Positions 1 through 13,937 of a stretch of DNA of 64,000 nt are shown piece after piece. Where the stretch lies: positions 1,736,001 through 1,800,000 of the forward strand of contig JAGYXB010000135.1 of NCBI GenBank assembly GCA_022495005.1, given 5' to 3'. Source of the DNA: Rhyacophila brunnea (taxonomy: Eukaryota; Arthropoda; Insecta; Trichoptera; Rhyacophilidae). The notes under the pieces were generated by a model. The model searched no databases. It was given only the letters and a program-made list of their open reading frames with translations, and was not told where the DNA came from. Position numbers and translations under genes: made by a program. Position 1 is the first letter of the stretch. Each line of letters begins with the position of its first letter.

Positions 1-896
1 TGAATTAGAAAACAAAATAGTATCTCATTCATAAAGTAAAATAATTATTTGTAGATACTTAACTGTGGATGCCATGACCAATTCTGGGTCAGAACGGTTT
101 TATTAAGTCAAGCCTAGCAGGCACCATTAGCGATGGCTGCAAGACTAGTAAATGTTCTCCCTAAAGACATAGACATTTTCAATGATGTACTTTGCATTTT
201 GTTTTTGAAACTTTATTTTATTGTATAAAATTGTGTATTTCTTTAATATTATTATTTTCTTCTTATCTTTTATGATAGTAATATTTGTTATAACGTAAAT
301 CTCATGTTGTGAACGTCGATCGTTTTGATTTGTTATGTACACAATGTTTTCTTTTCTTAAATAAATAAATTAATAAACAATGGCTTGGCTGCCAAAATTT
401 CAATCGACTTTAAAAATCTACATTTTAGAAGTAATAATATCGGTGACTAATATTACATTGACGGGAAATATTGTACGCTCGTGACAGAAGCATGATTAAC
501 AGTAGGATTAAAAGTATCCGCTTATGATGTCGTCAGAAAATTCAGTTGTCATTTTTCAACGTGTGTTTGATCCAAAGCATAGAACTAAATAGGTTAAATG
601 AGTGGCCAACAACCATCTCTTCTTAAAAAAATCCTCTTTACGAAGCGACCAAGATCTATATCAAAATATAGAGCTAAAGTTATAATTTTTCTTTCTATGA
701 AAATTGTTTACAAATTTAATAAATTGTTTTAGTTTCAAAATATACTGTTTTCTTTTTATGATACTCGTAACTTATAACATTTTTACTAGAGGATAAAAAA
801 TATTTGTATGTAGGTACATTTAAAAAAAATCATAAAAATGTATAATGACCTACCTGAATTGCTATAACATGTTATAATTCCCTAAATTAATAATAA
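1..896. other. AT-rich DNA without a recognisable gene
   Basis: Only short chance open frames are present, and none resembles a known protein. No repeat shared with the rest of the window was noticed here. Confidence 0.6.
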
Positions 897-1128
897 TTCA
901 TCATCATCAGCCTGAATCTATCCACTGCTGGATGAAGGCTTCTCCAAGTTGATTCCACTTCTCTCAGTCCTGTGAGATTCGTTGCCACGTACTTCCACAG
1001 AACAACCATTATATCGATCCAGCGGCCTCTAGGTCTACCTTGCGGACATTTTGTATCTCTTGGGTACCACTTGATGACTACATTTGCCCAGCAATTATCC
1101 CTTCTTCGAGCTATGTGTTAATTATACC
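897..1128 (-). mobile_element. LINE 3' end fragment, minus strand
   Basis: The plus strand opens with a TCATCATCATCAGCCTGAAT run, typical of the reversed 3' terminus of insect RTE-type non-LTR elements. Read on the minus strand, a decayed frame gives the C-terminal pattern WYPRDTK..QGRPRGRWID followed by a segment ending in AVDRFRLMMM. The same peptide pattern (WYPRGTKRPQ.RPRGRWID) is encoded at 60358-60720, so the two are copies of one family. It is a 5'-truncated dead copy with frame breaks. The clade assignment is by memory of the family pattern. Confidence 0.7.
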
Positions 1129-1476
1129 CTATAACATATTTTGGCTTACTCTACTGGCCTACTTTATTAATGTAAATTAAATAAAATATATTTTTGTCTT
1201 GATTTATCTCTCTGTCTATCTATATATCTGTGACGCATGAGAAAAACACAATACGTAAATGTATACATGTGATCAAGATACGGACATCACGTATTGAAAG
1301 ATAGGTACATATACAAAAATTCTAAATTTGAAAAACAAGCTGACACGTAAATAAGAGAATCGTTTATTTTAATCAGGTCATGAAAAAAAAACAAATGATG
1401 GGATAGTCTCATAATAAATTGACAGAATACTGTTGTCACTATTACCTGGTATTTTTTCTAGTGAGTACATATATTA

Positions 1477-1681
1477 TTATATTCGGTACTGTTCGGTTAT
1501 CAGGAATACAGCGGAAAACACATTTTGAAAATAGCCGATAAACTGAATTATTTGTAAGATTAACCTAACCAAACCTAACCTAACCTAACCGAACCCAAAC
1601 TAACAAATAATCCAGTATATCGGGTATTTTCAAAATGTGTTTTCCGCTGTATTCCTGATAACCGAACAGTACCTTATATTC
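1477..1681. mobile_element. Foldback MITE with 8-bp target site duplication
   Basis: The element (1485-1673) is a long hairpin. About 70 bp at each end are reverse complements with only a few mismatches, starting GGTACTGTTCGG and running through the GCGGAAAACACATTTTG block. It is flanked on both sides by the identical 8 bp TTATATTC (1477-1484 and 1674-1681), a target site duplication that fixes both ends. Eight bp fits hAT- or P-type transposases, though the terminus is not the usual hAT CAGNG. The loop holds a CCTAA-type array. There is no coding capacity, so any movement depended on a transposase in trans. Near-perfect arms suggest a fairly young insertion. Confidence 0.88.
1561..1597. repeat. 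CCTAA (TTAGG-type telomere-like) array in the MITE loop
   Basis: The loop of the foldback element carries about six imperfect CCTAA/CCAAA/CCGAA units. The motif equals the ancestral insect telomere repeat TTAGG read on the other strand. It is short and interstitial, not a telomere end. Confidence 0.75.
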
Positions 1682-4600
1682 TTATTATTGACCTTAGGTG
1701 TGGTTGTAAAAACTTAATACTAAACCTTAAAAAAAATATGTCTCAATACCAACAAATTTAAGACCAAATTATATTCAAATGAAACTCCTATATTGGAAAT
1801 TCACCTCAAATTTGTTTATTTTCTATGTCAAACAATTGAATAAAAATCACAGTTATATGTATTACAATAATCTTTCATCTATGATTGACAGTAAAAAAAA
1901 CTATATAAAAAGTGCCTGAAAAAATGAACATAATTGATGAATTATTGAACCGGACAGTGCCAACTCCAACGTTGTGATATTTTTTTCGCCTTTTGTAATA
2001 ATGTCTCTCAAGCGAAACTTTTGATTTTTATGCTCAGAACGGACTTCTTTTCAATGACGTAGCAAATTTCGTAGAGCTACCGCATGATGGATGACCAGAA
2101 TTAATGCTTCAATATAGCCAGAGTAGTGGTATGAAGTTTTACAACCGATATACCAAGCTGTGACAAACTTTAGAAATGAGAATGCAGTTTCGTTATTCGT
2201 GCACTACATTTTTTGTACTCTTTTAAATGTTAACTTTATTTAGATTAAAATTAACATTTTAAAGTATTACAGTAAATATAATAATTCAAGATGAGTCGGC
2301 AATTTTGTCATTATTCTTTTATTCCGAGCATGTCATAAATATGAACTGTCTAGAATTATTTATCATCATCATCATCGTCCATTACCGATAGGTCCGGGTA
2401 TTTCCAGTATTTTGTTGTCATTCACAAAACACATGTGACCTAATGTACTGCCGCACATAGCATCGGTGCGACACTTTGATAGAAAAAATATTTGCTTGTC
2501 GCATATAGCAAATTCTCGAATAGGATGCAGTAGAATAGTATTATTTTTTGTATGTAATATCTACATTATTCCCAACATCCACGTAGCGTGGTTTTGGTTT
2601 TGCACATGGTTTTTAAATTTCTGTTACATTTAGAGTTCATATATCACTTACAAAAATTACTTTAAGCATTATAGGACGTGATGTTTGAAGATAATATGCA
2701 GGTGCCCAAATGCACTTTATGACAGTTTGGGTCAGCAAATAAACTCGTCACACATAAAAACAACCAATCAATAACAAACTGTATCAAAATTTTACATATC
2801 TTACAAATTTTTTTAATGTATTTTTGTTATACTTGCATGAATATTTGTGTAAAAAAAAAATATATTGCTACGTAATATCGTATACTTATTGCATCTTACA
2901 AATAATTAAAAAAGTGTTCCTCAGATTGTAAAATAAACTTTGCATGCCTAAAACATACCCAAAATTGTGACCGTATTACTTTTTTAGATTTTGTACTCAC
3001 CTGAGTGACACTCAAAAATACTTACATTATCGGCCAACTGACGACTGATCTCTATTATCCTCCTGAAAGTAAATTGTCATTGCTTTCTATGCACCAGGTG
3101 ACTAAAAGTGTAGGTAATTTAAATTTTAAGTAATTAATGATAAAAATCATTTAAAAATACTTTTAAGAAATATGTAACTACACTAGAAAAAATCTTTTTG
3201 ATTACGAGTGTTGTTACAAATTTCTCAGAAGGGATTTCAAATTATGTATGTTGTATAAAAAATACTACATTAAATTAATAATATTGTCAGATATTTCGAT
3301 GACTCAGGTAAAATTAGTCAAATAAAACATAAATAGGTAAGTACATATTATAATATAAATAAAACAAAATATTATTTGTCGAAAGTAAAAATAGTTTATC
3401 CCTGTAACAATGATAATATAATATAATATTCAATATGAACATATTTTAGTTATGTAGTTAATTTCAGTTTCAGGATATTATTTTGGTGCCAAATATATTT
3501 CACCCAATGCATTTACAACGGTCCCAACAATTTTATTAAATTGCTTTAAAAGTCTACTATGTTTCGTTTTAAGTGTCACATACGAAAATATTACAAAGTC
3601 TCATAAATAACGACTACTTACATACACATTACGGACACACTTAATATATGTATATATTATGTACCTATGTAATACGCATGTAAATAGCTCTCAGCCTGGA
3701 TGCAGCATTGTAATAAGTTAGAGCGGGAAAAAACTCAGCGAAGTTAAGCGAGATATAATAACCCATCCGAGGAAAGTTATACCGAATAATATCTGGTTAT
3801 ACTCAGACCTTGGAGAATCTGGCGCTCGAATTTTCTTTCGGCAAAATATAGCAGACTGAAAACACGGCGAACTTTTAAAATACGAAATATTAAAATGCCA
3901 ATATATTTTCTAACACTTGTTGGCTGTGTGAATTTTATTTATCATATAAAAACATTTAAAGAAATTGTTTAATAATATAACAAATATATTTCAATGATAA
4001 GCCATAGAAGAGTATAAAATATAAAGGATTTCAAGATAATAATATAAACATTTTAATTTTTATAAAAAATGATTTCGTTTAATAAATATAAAATTAGAGA
4101 AAACCTGATAAATTAAATTTTAATTATAAAATAACCATAAAATAAAATGTAATAATTAAAAGGGATCTTTTAATTATTAATTCACATTATATAGACTTTT
4201 TTTTGACTTTAAATATTTTTTTCTTTTTAAAGTTTTAGATACATATTACGTAGGTACTAATTAATTAAAACACAAATGTAACTATAAAAATTATCTTAAA
4301 TTTTAAGTTTATTATTTTTCCGCTAGATGCCTATGGTTGACGGAGCATTTACCTTAATGAAAAATAATATATCAAAAAATAAAAATTGAATACAAAACAT
4401 CCAATCTTATAAATAGACTAAAACTTCACAACAATATAAAAATCCATAGTGCTGCTCACCAAATTAATATATGAAATTTATTATTCTTTTTTTCGTATTC
4501 CACTAGTGCTGCAGCCTAAACCGAGTCTTGGTGTACTCAATTATTTTCCTTCATTCCATCAACGACCTGGCATGATGAATTTTATTGACTGAAGACTGCA

Positions 4601-6639
4601 AAAGACTGGCCTTCAGTTAATTTTTCATACCAAGTGGTTCCAACGCATCTTCCCATCTGGATGTTATGTTTCGAATCCGGCATATTTTTCATATGGTGGA
4701 CATATTATTATCATAGCCACTTGAGATGTAGAAAATTTATTATGTTATAGATTTTATTCTCCAAGTTCTCTTCTTGCATGAATATAAACAGAACATTGCC
4801 ATTGCGTAAGCACAGAGCGGGAGTTTTTCATTGTTTAAAACTTACTTATACTTTGTCAATGTGGCCATGTTTCGTTTTATATTTGGTGTAAGTATCCTTG
4901 GTAGCATATTATGCAGTATTGTACCAGTATTTTAGTCATATTTCTATCATATTTTTATTCCAATTTAATTGCATCAAAATTTTGTACCGGCAACTTAGTT
5001 TTGATTAGTATCTAAATATTTTATTATTTTTACATTAATTATTAATAATGATGTTTTACGATTAAATCCCATTTTTCGTTAATATCGTTTTTGATTGTAT
5101 CACCATTATCAAAAATAGTCAAAAATGATATTTATTGGTAACACATTTATACCGTTAATAATTATTATATTATAATATAGTATTTCAATTTAACTAGGTG
5201 GCAGTTTTAATCATAATTTTAGCCAACTTTTTAAAATATAACATAGAGATGGGGCTGTTAGGTAGTTGCTAAGTGGTGGTGTATGCTTTTGTGTAAAATA
5301 TTATTATCTGCTAAAAGTGAACACTGGCTAGTGTAAATCATCTTGTGAAGTTCATGTCGCGAATGTGTGCGCCAGCGATGCATCACACTAGTTCATTTAT
5401 TACGATTAGATTATTTTTTAGGTAGGGAACAAAAAATGCACAAAAATTCGAATGATTTACTCAATCTGCGAGCAATAAAACATTGTTATAGATTTATATC
5501 TGTAAAAGCATTTTTATATATTTAGTACGTAACACAAATGTTTTATAATGATATTTTTATAATAGTATTTCATATTTATATACAATTTATATGATTCATA
5601 TTAGCACAGATCGTGTACATACATGCACAATAGGTTTTGACTTAACTTGCATAGTATCGAGCAATTTATTTTCTTTGCTATGTTAAGTTAAGCCACATAA
5701 TAACTATGACAACATTTAGACTGTTACAGTTGTATTCAAACTATGGGCCGCATTTCCCTATGGTATCACAAGCATTTTAATTTTATTATATATTATATAG
5801 CATTTTAATATTACTTTGTGTGATGTAATCCGGGCAACGGACAACTAATGGGCGATCGTAACATGATGCTGTTTTAGTTATTTGTAACTTATACTTAAAT
5901 TACTAAAAAAACTTAAATTAACTTTCATAATAAAACATAAAAATGATATTAAGGTCACACATTGCTTGAGGTTGGAAAATTAAGAACAAAATGGATATAA
6001 TACAGGTTTTAAATTAGAGTACATTATTAGATAATGAATTTACGTACAATTTGCGACTTAACTAATATGGAACAGTATTTTGAGTCTGCAGGCGAATTGA
6101 TTGACCGTGATTAAAATTTTAAAACTACTAATTAGTAGTTTTTGTGAATAAATATCAAACAATATTTATAAAAACAATTTGTTAAATAAACCCCACAGAT
6201 CACAGAACAAAAAATACATAATAATTAAATTAACCAAACGCACGAAAAATCTAGTTTTGGCTGAATATTTTCTAGCCACATGCACAGAATTTGTCGATTA
6301 TTAATACAATCACTGCTGACCTTTTAATTACCACATTTAAATAACACGTTAATTATATCTAATGGCCAAGTACTTCAGACGCGCCAGCGCGGTGTTAGCA
6401 TTAAATAAATGAGCTAAGGAATCTCAAAACCATACATGGACATAATAACTAAAAATATAATTAAAGATATTTTTGTTTCAAATATTGTATTGTTATACGA
6501 TTGCTAAATGCTATCTTAACAAGTTCTTATAACAGTTTAGAATTACCTTACTTTTTATTAAACGTAGTACCAAGTTGCACGCCAATGGTAAACAAATTTC
6601 AGTCCATTCATTACAGCCAGGCAGAGATAATAATGATAT
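1682..6639. other. AT-rich DNA without a recognisable gene
   Basis: About 5 kb with no open frame resembling a known protein. Somewhat GC-richer patches occur near 3690-3890 and 4500-4690 but match nothing I recognise. A TCATCATCATCATCG run near 2364 could mark a further decayed LINE end, but the following sequence does not support it clearly. Confidence 0.5.
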
Positions 6640-6900
6640 GTTTCATAATATTATATTTTAACAAAGTATCCGGGGTGTATGTCGTAGTGGAGGCATAGTG
6701 CATGTATGCATGCGGACAGGCTTTCCATTGAAGGGAGGGGTACTAGATGGGGTGGCGAAGGAAGGCTGGATAAGAGCGAAGGCACTTTCCGAAATAAAAA
6801 TGATCTCGGACCGGTGCCAAGTGCCTCCGCCCCACGAAAGAGCCCCCTCGCCTACTGACACGTTATTATTTGTAGTTTTTCACTGGTTCACTTAAATTCG
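6640..6900. other. GC-richer island, function unknown
   Basis: The base composition rises sharply against its surroundings (runs such as GAAGGGAGGGG and CCTCCGCCCCACG). Open frames of 65-67 codons exist on both strands but neither resembles a known family, so coding is unproven. No inverted ends or copies were seen elsewhere in the window. It may be a short exon, a regulatory element or an old unrecognised repeat. Confidence 0.35.
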
Positions 6901-9900
6901 AATGGTGTTTTTTGTTTGGGTGCGGTGAATGGCTACAGAACAAAAATTTGATTGTTTTTCATTTGTCCGGAAATTTTTGACTGTTTTTAATGTACTACTC
7001 TGCTACCAAATACCAATCTTAGATACTGATGTACCTAACATTAGATTGACACCCTCAGACTCAAACCTTATTTTATTTTTTACGTGCTACTGTCAATGCG
7101 TTGCAAGTACCCTACCCACCGAAGTCGTCCAATCGAAATGTGACGTATTATATTTTTACTCTTGTACAGTGTATGCAATTCGCATTTAACACGCTCGTCG
7201 ACCTAACGTGGACTTGAACTTTTTACTCGAAAGTAATTAGCATAATATCATTCGTCGTTGTTTTAATAATCTAGTAGTCTAAGTCGTGTGAAATAATTTT
7301 AAAATAAGTTATATTTTTTTGGAGATATTGTAATCTTAATTATTTAAAATTAACAGATAATTATACCAATTATCTATCTGACAATTCTAATATATTTATT
7401 TAAAAATATTTTTATAGTAATTAGTTATAATCGGATATTAAATACATAATTATTATGTACCTACATATTCTGATGTAACAATGAACACGGTTAATTCAAA
7501 CTTATATTGTCGTTTACATTTCAAAATTGTATATCTGCAAAATATTCGTTTTCGACATTGTTGTATAATTAAAACTGTAAAAATCATACAAAATAACATT
7601 ACTCAAAAAAATGTGTTTTTGTGAAAATTATAAAAACCTTTTTTGAATATATGCACGTTACAAAATTGTGGATGCAAAAATATATAACTGATCCAAGTGC
7701 CATACAAACGTACGTTCTCAGGATATTATTTTTTTAAAAAGATAAATATGAAAAAATTCTCCTACTTTTACGTATTTTTATATTTGTTCTATTAGGTAGG
7801 GTTTTTTACAAACACTTCAACTATTAATAGTTTGTTTGTTATTTATTAAAAAGTATTTAAATATATACCTACTTAGATAAATAAAATTATTTTTGATTTA
7901 TATAAATAATGAGAATATTTACCTATGTACCTATATTAATAAAATTAGTTTTTCAGGAAAAAAGTAATAAAGGAATAATAAAGAAGTTGTGTAAGAAGAA
8001 CATAACACTCGTCACTACAAGAAGAATAAAATATCTATTTTTTATATTAAATGTATATTTTTACTTAACACAATGTTCATTAAAAATATAGAAAGAACCA
8101 CGTTAATAATCATATAATTGCTAGGACATTTTTATAATATTTTATGTATTATATTGAATATTTTAATTTAAATAATATTCAATTCTATATATACATATCA
8201 TTGTAAGTTAGTAAATGGTTAACATAAAGAATATTACGAGTGAATTTCAATCAAATATTAGTTATCACTTCTGAAAAAACATTATGGTTCAATACAATAA
8301 TATAACTTACTCACTTTTTAAGCTTATATGAACGTTAACGTGGTGGTAAATAGCTACCGGAATACATAATATATGAAAATGTGGCACAGTTGTACTGACC
8401 TAAGTATCAAAATATTTGCAATAATATAGGTTTTATAGTTTTAAAAATTTTATCACTAATAAAACTGACTAAAATATTATGAATTCCGAATAGTTATTAT
8501 TAAAAGACAGCCTAATGAATTCCGTTGTTAGGTGAGAAAAACTTCTGCTGTCTTTATGGATATCCCTTGTTGTGCATCTAATATTATAATACCTTTCTTT
8601 AATTAAATAAATAGGGAAACTTATTAAATATTATATTTTCGCAAAAATTCTGAACATATCAATTATTGTTCATATAATGTTTATAATGTTTATTGTTGAT
8701 ACTGTTTAGTAAACAGAGATTTATTTATATTTATACTTTTACAGAGATAATTTTATTGTCAACATGAATCATGAAATGAAAAACGTTCATTTAATACGAA
8801 GTTTTATGATTAGATACGTATTTCTGTATTGTTGATCAGTAGGTATAGTTTGAAAAGTGTATTTTCCTTTGATCAAAAGAGAAGCAAACATATTCTCATA
8901 GAATGTCACCGACAAAGCTCACAAATTACGATGAGATTACACATCACATAACATTAGAACGCAAGTCAAGTGTAGTATGAAAATACTGCTACAAAAATAC
9001 ATGTAAATAGATATGTATGCTGTGTAAATTTGAAATATATTATTATTATTATACTACTTACGTTATATTGTTGCAAAGTTAGACTATGTGCCAATCTATT
9101 TTTACCTATATTTTTTTTATAATAAAAGTGTAGAAGCTATATGACATATTGTCTGATTTACTATCATTTAAAATTGTTTTAAATCACAGTTTTTACGCGC
9201 ATCAGTATACAAAAGTTTACAAATACCTATCCGACATCCGTAGATTGAAATCAACATGGTAAAAAGATGGACCGCGTAAAATATTCCAACTGCTGGGCTA
9301 ATCTGGAGAAACTTGATCCTAGAAAATAAAATACAATATAATCAGAATTGAAATGGCACGAAGCACTTTAACAAAAAAATAACATATTTTCTGCAATCAG
9401 AAGATAAATGATCAAATGATACATTATTCTCATATACTTATAGATAGAGCTTAAAACTCGTCATTAAAGAAAAGAACAATTATTTAAATATGGCCGTATC
9501 ATTTACGTAATATGATTGTATCGGTATTCAGTGAACATTTTCTCAAAAACAAGATATACTACATATTAAACAACCTCTATAAGGGCAACGACGATGGTGA
9601 TTCGATATGACTGGTTCAAGATTGGTAGATATTTATATCTGCTACAATTTGGTTACCAATTGTACACGGTATAGTCAGAGGACTATGAATAATTGATACT
9701 CTCTAAAGGGTCCATGATATTGAGCTACTTTACACGCTGCTCGTTGGCAAATTTACAATCTGCTCGTGTCATCATCGAACAAGCTAACATGCAGATTATA
9801 AACAATCTACCGAGAAAAGTTGACAGCCATTACACTCTTACACGCTGGCGTGTGGATCAATGTAGAGCGATGGTAGCGAACACCCGGTAAAAAAACGAAC

Positions 9901-11076
9901 TACTAAATAAAAGTAAACAACAACACAATATTATGATTTCAATTCGCTAGATTGGGCATATTATCTATGTTTTTTTACATATATTATCTATTGTCTATGA
10001 TCTGCAACTAGGTTCTGTCAAAATAGTCGCTGGCTTGTGGCTTCTCAGCGAATGGAAAGTTTTGTGTGTCATCATCACAATCGCAGTAGCTGAATCGCCC
10101 ACTTTTAAATTCGCCAACAAACAGCTTGTAAAGTAGCTCAATGTCATTGACGCTTAACACAATAATTTCTTATTTAAACACCACTTGAACATTTTCACTT
10201 ATATTTGGCACTCCGGAAATGTCTTCAATTTGAATCGACCATAATCGTAAAGAAATTTGTCATTTTCATTTAAAAATACGATTTCTATTCGACACCATAC
10301 TTTTTATATCCCTTAGTCAATCTGGCACAAACCAATTGTAATGTCGTTTAATATTTTCTATATACTCAATATAATATCACAAATCACAATTATTATTCTA
10401 GAAAACTATTTAAATCTGAAATCGACACACTTGCGTTCGTATAAGTTTTATCAAAAATAAATATTTTCTCACTAGTTATTACAATAATATTATAATCTGA
10501 AATGAATCTGAAAATTATCGTACTTATCTGTCAAACTAATACAATAATGATTGTCATTTGTTTTCATTCGTAACCCGATTATGAAGGATTCATTTATTAT
10601 TTATTTTTTGAATTTAGAATTTTCCATGTCGGAAAACATCGAAAATAAAATTAAACCAATTACATAATAAATGTCCATTACTACACTAATAAATAATAAA
10701 CTACATAACAATACTATGTATATTTTTGCCAAATTATTTGTATGCCAATTTTGCAATCATAAGAGTAATTTAGATAAGTAGTTTATTACTTCCGTTATCT
10801 CTACATTTAATAGAAAAAATATTGTTCTAGATAATATTGGCATGAACCATTAATTAATGCCGGACTGCTTGGAACCGGTCAAATCCTTATTAATTAATAA
10901 ATTAAAATTAATTTCACAGTTTTAATAACATTTATATTGTCACGATTACATTTTCATTTCTTTTTTTAGACTTATTCAGTAGGACGATTACTGGGTTTTT
11001 CAATCCAAACATATTATTCTCTTTCATAGAGTTATATTTTTTAAAAAATCGTTGTGTATATTATGAACGCGCGTTA
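6901..11076. other. AT-rich DNA without a recognisable gene
   Basis: Short frames at 6929, 7909 and 9693 have no recognisable similarity and the composition expected by chance. No repeat boundaries were found. Confidence 0.5.
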
Positions 11077-11559
11077 GAAGTTATACTTCTTTGGCGTAAA
11101 AAAACTTGTGATAACCTAGATTCTTCGACTAGCTCTTAATTATCTTGTTAAATTACACACTCAATAAAAATGGCAGCTTATTGGAACGCCTTTGGTTTAT
11201 TTATATGCACTTTAACTTATATTACTAGATTATTTATCATTGTTTTTATTTTTAAAGTAACAACTGCCACTATGACGTTTGTTTACGTAAGGAATTGCAA
11301 ATGGCCGACAATAATAAATTTGCTGCCTAGGCAACGGAACAATTCTAAACTATATTATTATACTGTATAATCGTCATGATTGGAGTATCATACTGTGGCG
11401 TAATGGTAGTGCGTTTGGCTGATAACCGAACAATCGGTGGTTGAAATCCAATCGAGTGCGTTTATTTTTGTGTAAAAAAATAAATTATGTGTTACATGTC
11501 ACACGCCAAAAATACACTCTGATCTGATTTTCCAATCGCGCCTAAAGAAGTATAACTTC
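11077..11559. mobile_element. Non-autonomous element with GAAGTTATACTTC ends
   Basis: The left end reads GAAGTTATACTTCTTTGGCG and the reverse complement of the right end reads GAAGTTATACTTCTTTAGGC, making imperfect terminal inverted repeats of about 20 bp enclosing 483 bp. The outermost 13 bp are themselves nearly palindromic. No clear target duplication was found, so the exact ends are uncertain. The interior includes a tRNA-like relic near its right side and a 66-codon frame without similarity. It is best read as a MITE of unknown superfamily, or a SINE captured between inverted repeats. Confidence 0.6.
11394..11470 (+). repeat. tRNA-derived relic (GAT at anticodon position)
   Basis: A D-arm-like TGGCGTAATGGTAGTGC is followed by an anticodon arm with a 7-base CTGATAA loop (GAT, isoleucine-type) and a T-arm-like GGTGGTTGAAATCC. 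The two acceptor halves do not pair, and the B box has GGTTGAAATCC rather than GGTTCGAATCC. A functional tRNA gene is therefore unlikely and a SINE head is the better reading. Confidence 0.45.
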
Positions 11560-13257
11560 AAAAAAACTTTTTTATAAAAATAATACTATCGTAAAAAAGA
11601 TAAATCAGCAAAAAAAGTATACCAAACTGACATCAGAGCAAAAAGCCACCCTAAAGTGAAAACTGTGATTTAAAAATCTTGAATACATAGTGAGTAATCA
11701 AGCCCACCAAGTCAAAGTATAGGTACCGTTAATATTAGATTTATTTCATTACTATATTAAAATCCATCACTTAATGGTAAGGACGCCAATCCGAATCAAT
11801 TGTCTAGCAAAGACTGCTGGCTCCACTAGTTTAGCATAATTTAACATAATATAATATATAGTTGGTTAAAATTTTGACCTCCAAAATAATAATAATATAA
11901 CGTATATTACACAAAATTTACGGAATTTATTTGAAAGGTTTAACAAAAAATATTTATCTTGCTGTTTATTTATTTTTTTCCAAAATTGTCTTGTTTTTTT
12001 TATATATATTACGTTAAAGTTATATATTCTTTATCAAATAGCATAGGTTGCACAAAACAAAAAAAAACAATAATCCTGAAAGTTTCGTATAAAATATCTA
12101 TAAATCGTAACTTTCACTAGAATTTTCCTCGCTCTAAGGTAGAGGTAAATAGTTTACATTAACAATGGTAATATATTATGTTTTGAATTACTGTACTGGT
12201 ATAACTTATTCCAGTAGGTACTTGGGATACGAGCAATAAATTATTTGATTTCTCTTTGTAAATGTATCTTATTTATCGAGGGCAGCAACACACACTTAGG
12301 TTAAGATATAACATAATAATATTTGTTTTTTTTTGATTTTTTTTAAATACTTTTCATTAAAATGATAAAATTTTATACAAATTTAAAAGTTTTGTTATAA
12401 TCTACTATTTCATGTATCTATTATATTTTTTAACAAAAAAACTGAGAAAATTCTTCTCTTTATTTTTATTTACTACCTAGATTACTTTACTAACTTTTTT
12501 ATACAAAAATATTTTCATTTTTTAATGTCATAAAAATCACTGTTATCTTTTAAAATTAATAAGTACCGTTTATAATAAACTTTCTTTATACTTAACAAAT
12601 TATAATATTGGTATTCATAAATTTAATATACTTTGTAGATAGCTGTTTAGTTTATAATATCGTTATCAATACGAAGAATTCACAATATGTCTAGGTTTAC
12701 ATTTTTTTTACGAAATTGTTATTTATCTTCTATAATAGGTATTTAAACATAATTCAAGTGTTCCAAAACCATTTTTAAAGATATGATTTTAAAATTATAT
12801 ATGTAATAAAATGTTCATTACAAGAATTGATGATGATTATAACAAATTGTTGCTAGCTAAAATTAATAATTAAAATATTATATTATGTACGGATCGAGAT
12901 TTTTTGATACAGAATAATATATAGTTTATTTTTTATCTGTTGCGAAATTGGATGAAAGGGCACTTAAAGTTACACAATGTCACCAAAAACTTCACAAAAA
13001 CAGGTCAGACGAAGGGAGAATTTTAATAAGAAACAGGCACCCTTTTTGGACCGACCAGAAAAAATATCAGCGTACAGTAGATGTTTCCTAAATAGTAATT
13101 GACAAATTATTATTAATTATATACTACCATAGGACGATGTATTACGGTGGTATTTTTATGTCAAGTTAATTATTTTAATACTATTCTTAATTAACAATAA
13201 ATGGAAAAAAAATCATTTTTGATTGCTATTTCAGACATATTTTTTTTACATGCAAAT
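11560..13257. other. AT-rich DNA without a recognisable gene
   Basis: No convincing coding frame, repeat or RNA signal was seen. The block near 12945-13085 is slightly less AT-rich but unrecognised. Confidence 0.5.
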
Positions 13258-13649
13258 CGACTTTGGAAAGAAAAAGGGGCGTAATCCACACAAATCAAAT
13301 TTTACATGAGGTACAAAAACGTTTTGTTATGGTTTTTAGTCAAAGTTAAAATACAAAATAGACATTACGTGTATGATAATTAATAATTTGGTTTTTATAT
13401 TCCTAATCTGATATTAATTATTGAGTTAATTAAAAAAATAACCTACAAAAATGATGGTTAAATAGTTTTTCCCACGTCACTTCCTTCTTTTTTTAAATTG
13501 ATAGCTAAATTGAGATAATAAATCGGTTTTTGCAGCTTACACCCTTCGGACATAATATTATCGTGTATTTAATCGTGTACAACGTTATTTTGCAATAAAA
13601 CCTATTTTGAAAAAACCGAGGTTAATGCCCTTTTTCCTTTCTAAAATCG
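13258..13649. mobile_element. Possible MITE with imperfect inverted ends
   Basis: The left end CGACTTTGGAAAGAAAAAGG and the reverse complement of the right end, CGATTTTAGAAAGGAAAAAG, are similar over about 30 bp including the following GGCRTWA. They enclose 392 bp without coding capacity. No target duplication is evident, and AT-rich sequence can give such pairs by chance. Confidence 0.35.
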
Positions 13650-13937
13650 AAATATTTTACCTTCAATATAAATCTGTAGTTAATAACTACCAATGTATAT
13701 TCTAATATTTGATTGTTAAATCCACATAAATTTTATATAATATGGTGTAAATAAGGTCGTGTTTTAATTAGTATGTCAGAAGAAAATATTAATACAAAGT
13801 CATACTTATCTAAATACATGAGATATGCATTATACATTACTTATACGGAATTATTACAGAATGCCACTTGGACGTAATTACATTCATGCATAACTTATTA
13901 GCAACGCGATAGCCACTTACTCAATCTATTAGTCTCA

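Noticed and set aside
1561..1597. True telomere or chromosome end
   Set aside because: The CCTAA units are few, imperfect and enclosed in a hairpin element with target duplications.
2364..2480. Further LINE 3' terminus after the TCATCATCATCATCG run
   Set aside because: The following sequence does not match the LINE tails elsewhere in the window well enough.
11394..11470. Functional tRNA-Ile gene
   Set aside because: The acceptor stem is missing and the B box is altered.
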